In this document: in pieces, positions 59,534 to 64,000 of the stretch
How the letters are laid out: each line of letters opens with the position of its first letter
Numbering within the stretch: the first letter of the stretch is position 1
The notes under the pieces: model-generated
Told to the model about the DNA's origin: nothing
Database searches by the model: none
The model's input: the letters and a program-made list of their open reading frames with translations, nothing else
NCBI GenBank assembly: GCA_903813345.2
Contig: CAIIXF020000009.1
Coordinates: 498,001 to 562,000, forward strand
Source: Owenia fusiformis
Lineage: Eukaryota > Annelida > Polychaeta > Sabellida > Oweniidae
Direction of reading: 5' to 3'
DNA: 64,000 bases
Made by a program: the position numbers and the translations under genes

Positions 59534-62149
59534 TTTTTTTTTTTTAATTTTATTTATTTATTTATTTATTCATACATATTTCAACATCAATGTACAGTAA
59601 ACGGGTGACACTTCTCGTGTATATTCCCGTGTTTATAAACAAACATGAAATGTACAGATTGGGGATCTGCTTGTGTGATGAATGCTACTATCTATGTCTG
59701 ACTAAGAATGTGTCATATAATGCCCACTATAGTTAACTGAAATTGATATTATTGATTGATAAAATATTTTTTCAATTCTTTTTTCATAATAAAAATACTT
59801 CCAGATGATGTTATTTCAATAGGTAATGATTCCAAATTGATGGTGCAGTAAAAGATATCAAAGCTTTTCCATAATTTGTTCGAATTTTGGGTTTGTCATA
59901 GTTTACCCTATTTCGGGTGTTGTAAACATGTCTCTCTTGGATGGTACTGAAGAGGTTTGGAAAAATTTTATGATAATTTGGAGTTTATTAATCCATTTGT
60001 ACATGAAAAGGCATTTCAACTGCTTATTAATATCAAATATATTCAAAATGTTCAGTTGTTTGAATAGGGGAAGGGAATGTGCTCTGTAGTTACTGTTTGT
60101 TGCAATACGTGTAAATTTTTTCTCCAAAATATGAAGGGAGTTTAACAAACCACTACCTGCTTCACCCCAGATAAGATTGCCATATATCAAATAAGAGTAA
60201 ATAAGGGAATAATAGATGCTCAAGAATGCTTTATCATTTAACAATTGTTTGACCCTATATAGAATACCAATGGTTCTGGAGATTTTAGCATTTACGGACA
60301 TAATATGACGTTTCCAGTTTAAGTTTTGATCAATTTTAATACCAAGAAAATTAATGTTATCAACCTGCTGAAGCTTCTTTTTATTAAGATAGATGTTTAT
60401 GTTATTTGCATTATATCTTTTTTGACTCGGGGTGAAAATAATATATTTTGTTTTAAGTGATAATTTATTAGTGATAAGCCACTCCTCTATTAGTTTTAGT
60501 TCAGTATTAAGAATATCAGCAAGTTCAGTTAGATTTTTACCTTTTATCAATAAATTGGTATCATCCGTGAATAAAACAAAAAACAATCGTGGAGAAGAAA
60601 GGTAAATGTCATTTATGTACAGAATAAAGAAAAGTGGTCCAAGAATTGAGCCTTGAGGGATTCCGCACGTGATAAATTCAGGCTCAGATAAGGTATTGTT
60701 GTAAAATGTTTTCTGAATTCTGTGTGTAAAATAGCTTTTGATCCAACTGAGCGCAACACCACGAATGCCATAAAATTCAAGTTTACTAAATAGGATGTTG
60801 TGATCAATTGTATCAAAGGCCTTGGAAAAATCAAGAAACAATCCAATGGTAAATTCGCCATCATCAATCGCTTTTCTAATCTTTTCAATAAAAGTTAGAA
60901 CAGCCATTGAAGTCGATCTTTTTTCCCTAAATCCAAATTGGTTAATGTACAAAATATCGATAGAGTCTATGAATGTAGAAATTCTATGATGCATTATTTT
61001 TTCCAGGATCTTGGAGAACACGGGTAAAACTGAGATTGGGCGATAATTAGTGAAAAAATGTGCATCATCTTTTTTGTATATAGGAATAACTTTTGCTATT
61101 TTAAGCCGATCCGGGAAAATTCCGCTTTTAAGAGAGAGATTAAAGGTATGTAAAAGAGGATGGTGAAATAACAATCCACAATCTTTAATGATAAAAGGTT
61201 TAAAATCATCATGTCCTGCTGCAGAGGGTTTTAAGTTGGTAATTATTTTATTCAATTCATTTGCTTCAACGGTATCTAACAAAAGAGTTTGAGCTTGTCT
61301 TCCTATTGATTGCATAAAGTCCAAAGAATTTCTATTTGATTTTGGTATTTTACTTGCTAATTTTTCACCAACCTTTACGAAAAAATTATTAAATTGATTA
61401 GCTATTTCTTGTTTATCAGTTAATTCAACATTATTATGAATAAAAGAATCTGAAATATTATTATTTTTATTTTTCCTCTGGAGTATCTGATTAATTATTT
61501 GCCAATTTGCTTTTATATTTCCCTGATTATGTTCAAATTTGTTATTGTAATACTGCTTTTGTGAAAATTTTATTGTGGTTTTTAGCTGATTTGCAAAAGA
61601 TTTATATTGCTTTTTATTTTGATCGTTGGGATTTCGAAGGTATTTTTTGTAAAGTTTGCTTTTATTGCTAATTGATTTAAGTATCGCTGATGTTAACCAT
61701 GGCTCGTATTATTATTATATAATTTGATCGTGACTTGTTTTAAAGGGAAACATTCATTGTAGAAATTTGACACCTTATCTTCAAACTTATTATAAGAATC
61801 ATTTGCATTATTGACATTAGTAATATCATCCCAGGTGTCATGTGAGAGGAGTTCTTTGAACTTTGATATATTTTCTACTGTATATTTTCTTATTGATCTT
61901 TTTATAAATTTAGTTTTGTTGATAGGCTTATTAGAAGTAGCAAAAATTGGGAAATGATCTAAGGTCAGGTCTCTCTTTAGTTTTTAGTGCACCATCAATA
62001 AAAAGAGCGGTCCCCCCTCCCCTGGTAGTACGAGATTTGAAAAAAAACTGATAATTCATGAAGTTAGAAAATGAGTCCTCTTGATCCTTATATAGCCAAG
62101 TTTCAGAAAGTGCAATAATAGAAATTCTCTTGTCAATTGATGCTAAAAA
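59534..62149 (-). mobile_element. Non-LTR retrotransposon (LINE), 5'-truncated, with 9-bp target duplication
   Basis: TATTCAATA flanks it at 59525-59533 and 62150-62158. The 3' end on the minus strand is an (AAAT)n/A-rich tail (59534-59572). The 5' end begins within the endonuclease domain (ISIIALSETWLYKDQEDSFS at about 62110, RTTRGGGTALFIDGAL), then jumps with a frame change to DLTLDHFPIFATS. Much of the central endonuclease is therefore deleted. Confidence 0.88.
59903..61708 (-). pseudogene. LINE reverse transcriptase ORF fragment
   Basis: Open from EPWLTSAILKSISNKSK near 61705 to the stop at 59903; tandem TAA stops in a TTA-rich microsatellite cut it off upstream. RT blocks in order: VIPIYKKDDAHFFTNYRPIS, NQFGFREKRSTS, LFLDFSKAFDTIDHNIL, GIPQGSILGPLFFILYINDI, then LFTDDTNLL (catalytic motif, usually F/YADD), thumb NKLSLKTKYI, and C-terminal ILYRVKQLLNDKAFLSIYYS. 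The RT core itself looks intact; the element is dead because of its endonuclease and 5' end. CR1/jockey-like. It sits inside MICU1 or between MICU1 and the Mab-21-like gene, in the same orientation. Confidence 0.88.
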
Positions 62150-62225
62150 TATTCAATAATCAATGTACAGAGATTATCATGTATGAGATACAGGATATTG
62201 GAATTATCCCAAGGATAATAGTAGA

Positions 62226-62327
62226 ATAACGTAATTTCTAAGGGCAATATAGTGAAATATTGGACCGAGGGCCAAAGGCCCAAGGTCCGATATTTCACTA
62301 TATTGCTCGCAGAAATGACGTTATTAT
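62226..62327. mobile_element. ~100-bp foldback
   Basis: AATAACG...GGCAATATAGTGAAATAT...GGACC at 62226-62266 pairs with GGTCCGATATTTCACTATAT...CGTTATT at 62283-62327; the loop is GAGGGCCAAAGGCCCA, itself palindromic. A further inverted pair, TATTATTACCACC (62331) and GGTGGTAATAATA (62525), encloses the next 200 bp. Confidence 0.8.
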
Positions 62328-62858
62328 TAGTATTATTACCACCGTTAACGACCACTACTGAAACAGCAATTTCCTAATTTCCCGGGGAAAATTGCCGGTC
62401 CAGAATATATTCTAGACTGGTCCATATGGACCACCACTATGACATCACACATTTCTCAGGTCGATATAGTAAAATCAATGCCTTCTAAACTAGCACTAAA
62501 ACCCCTAGAACTGGCCCGGCAAGGTGGTAATAATATAATATATCTGCCTGCTCAGCCAGGACTAAAGCTACATCTTGCCTGCTAATGAAAATACAGTCAT
62601 ACAAACCTGCTTTATGATCTTCAAACACATCCAAGCATGGGATAAAATAGTGTATATCCTGCATGGTGTTTGTGAGTATATTCCATAGTAAGTTATTGTT
62701 CATGTCTATATTCTATGGATGGAATATAGTTTATCTCATAGCTAGTGATTGTTCTTTTTGATGCAATATGAATTCTATATAATTGTTTAATGAAGTAATT
62801 CCAGTGCTGTGTTTTATATTATTCACATCAATGTTCTGGTATTGTTAGACAGTTACAA
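62328..62858. other. Downstream of the Mab-21-like gene
   Basis: No gene recognised. A 72-residue minus frame (62485-62703) matches nothing. It probably includes the Mab-21-like 3' UTR. Confidence 0.4.
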
Positions 62859-64000
62859 TCAGGTGATAGTTAGATGTGTCCTTTTGCCATCCTCATGCTG
62901 CCAATCTAGGGGCTCATGTTGTCTAATTGCATCCCTCACATGTTTGACTGAATCTAACAAGGATTGTAATAAGACATCACCACTGGAAACATTGTTTGGG
63001 AAGTCATCATCCAGTAGTTTCTGCCACCATTGTGTATCACTGCTGTGTTTGACATGTTTCAATACCCATAGTAGTACAGTCAGTTCCACACTGTTGCCAT
63101 AACCATCCACAACCTCCACCTCCCTATCAGGGTAATATGTATCTGGTAGATAAATGAACTCACCACCTACACCTAGTCTGTATTGATTTGAGTCATCTTC
63201 ATCTCTCCTAAATTGATTGAAAATGTATTCTACTACATCTTCAAAACATCTTCTTATACTAAAGTCAGATCGTGTGCAACATTTCTGATGATTCATGATG
63301 AGCAGTTTGCATGAGTAGGATGAGATGAGACCATATGGTGGGGGCTCATTGTAGATATGCCAGTGGATCCTGCTATACAGATGTGAAATGTATTTCAATA
63401 CAAGGAAAAGCTGTTTATGATGTCCAGTAGGATTGTGTAACTGGTGATCAGGTGCTGGGTGTGGAGTCTGCACTATTGATTCAGTCCAGTGGATAGCAAA
63501 AGGACACTTACTACAATATGGATCTATAGGTACCAATACAGATCCCTCTGTCCCCTGCATACAGAAACAGAGATCTATATCTGTGGTACCTAATGGTCCT
63601 CCCACCCTCAGCCACACACTGGGTCCATGTAGACCTACATTCATGGAGAATTTCCCCAGTGTGTAGCTAGGGTGCTGTTCCTTCTTATGATATCTCTCGC
63701 CAATGTAGTGTGAACCATGAGTGTTCTCTAGGTAGGTGTGCATTGCAGCATGGAGACTTCCACTTATATTTGTTGTCAACCAGGAGACATCACCAGGAGC
63801 ACCAAGGGAATCATGTGAGGAATGAGGAATTACTTCATAGGGAGAGTGCTTGATAAGAACATCATAAAATTTTGTAGAATGATGATCAAGTAGTAGTTGC
63901 TGCAGTTGTCCAGGGTGAATATTAACAACTCCATATCCCTGTCCTGCTAAGTCACAATCACCTCTAACATCACATACTTGAACTGAGGCATCATCAGACA
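62859..64000 (-). CDS. Mab-21-like / cGAS-like receptor-type protein, partial (C-terminal 379 residues)
   Basis: Minus frame open from the window edge (64000) to TGA at 62859-62861, without introns. Seen: SWLTTNISGSLHAAMHTYL; NVGLHGPSVWLRV followed by TDIDLCFCMQGT (about 63575), which fits the third acidic strand of the Mab-21 nucleotidyltransferase core; then the helical half, FLVLKYISHLYSRIHW, SSYSCKLLIMNHQKC and RCFEDVVEYIFNQFRR. This helix-rich half with a 'SY.LK...LH' type helix is characteristic of Mab-21 proteins. The first active-site motif (GS..EG) lies outside the window, so catalytic competence cannot be judged. Members include cGAS and invertebrate cGLRs, which sense nucleic acids, and many of unknown role. 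The last 130 residues are acidic and unassigned. Confidence 0.72.
   Translation of the reverse strand, partial: SDDASVQVCDVRGDCDLAGQGYGVVNIHPGQLQQLLLDHHSTKFYDVLIKHSPYEVIPHSSHDSLGAPGDVSWLTTNISGSLHAAMHTYLENTHGSHYIGERYHKKEQHPSYTLGKFSMNVGLHGPSVWLRVGGPLGTTDIDLCFCMQGTEGSVLVPIDPYCSKCPFAIHWTESIVQTPHPAPDHQLHNPTGHHKQLFLVLKYISHLYSRIHWHIYNEPPPYGLISSYSCKLLIMNHQKCCTRSDFSIRRCFEDVVEYIFNQFRRDEDDSNQYRLGVGGEFIYLPDTYYPDREVEVVDGYGNSVELTVLLWVLKHVKHSSDTQWWQKLLDDDFPNNVSSGDVLLQSLLDSVKHVRDAIRQHEPLDWQHEDGKRTHLTIT

Noticed and set aside
62485-62703. 72-residue minus frame downstream of the Mab-21-like gene
   Set aside because: No similarity recognised and no splice sites linking it to either neighbour.
1-64000. CRISPR array or bacterial operon structure
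   Set aside because: The tandem arrays have no spacer pattern, and splice sites and gene content are clearly animal.

Overview
The window looks like nuclear DNA of an invertebrate animal, most likely a marine lophotrochozoan such as a mollusc or relative. The reasons are long AT-rich introns with GT-AG splice sites, an animal-type polyketide synthase (PKS), a mitochondrial calcium uptake protein (MICU1) gene, a Mab-21/cGAS-like gene, several 5'-truncated LINEs, a mariner element and very many inverted-repeat (foldback/MITE) elements and degenerate tandem arrays. Species cannot be fixed from the sequence alone.

Layout. 1-1560: degenerate ~230-bp tandem repeat. 2874-33238, + strand: a reconstructed 8-exon type I PKS gene. 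Exons join at 2874-3082, 13088-13248, 21023-21223, 22271-22452, 23068-23242, 26573-32455, 32742-32918 and 33111-33238, giving 7116 nt or 2371 codons plus stop, with all phases consistent. Domains are KS-AT-DH-(pseudo-KR/ER-like)-KR-ACP followed by a C-terminal PH-like extension; no thioesterase is seen. Its introns hold LINE remnants, MITEs, a nested foldback element, a 53-bp minisatellite (9 copies), and ~160-bp and ~142-bp tandem arrays. 33239-49670: an intergenic stretch between convergent genes, filled with mobile DNA: a LINE split by a 3.6-kb inverted-repeat element, an 850-bp near-perfect palindrome, and a decayed mariner with ~190-bp terminal repeats.

49671-59060, - strand: the 3' part of a MICU1 gene. 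Three exons (58952-59060, 58374-58463, 49671-49825) join in frame and encode the C-terminal EF-hand region. The ~8.5-kb last intron holds a 5.3-kb hairpin-rich inverted-repeat element, and also a second possible terminal exon (56985-57184). That exon has the same splice phase and aligns with the end of MICU1, but its EF-hand loop lacks the key acidic ligands. This is the most interesting single observation. 59061-62858: a LINE with a 9-bp target duplication, then small foldbacks. 62859-64000, - strand: the 3' end of a Mab-21-like (cGLR-type) protein, running off the window; if the upstream MICU1 exons lie beyond 64000, this gene is nested inside MICU1.

How the genes relate: PKS and MICU1 are convergent and there is no sign that they are functionally linked. 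The PKS keeps its condensing, loading and carrier residues, but its enoyl-reductase and the ketoreductase cofactor loop look degenerate, so the product may be incompletely reduced. The PH-like tail could place the enzyme at a membrane. All exon models come from reading splice sites and conserved motifs by eye, without transcript data.
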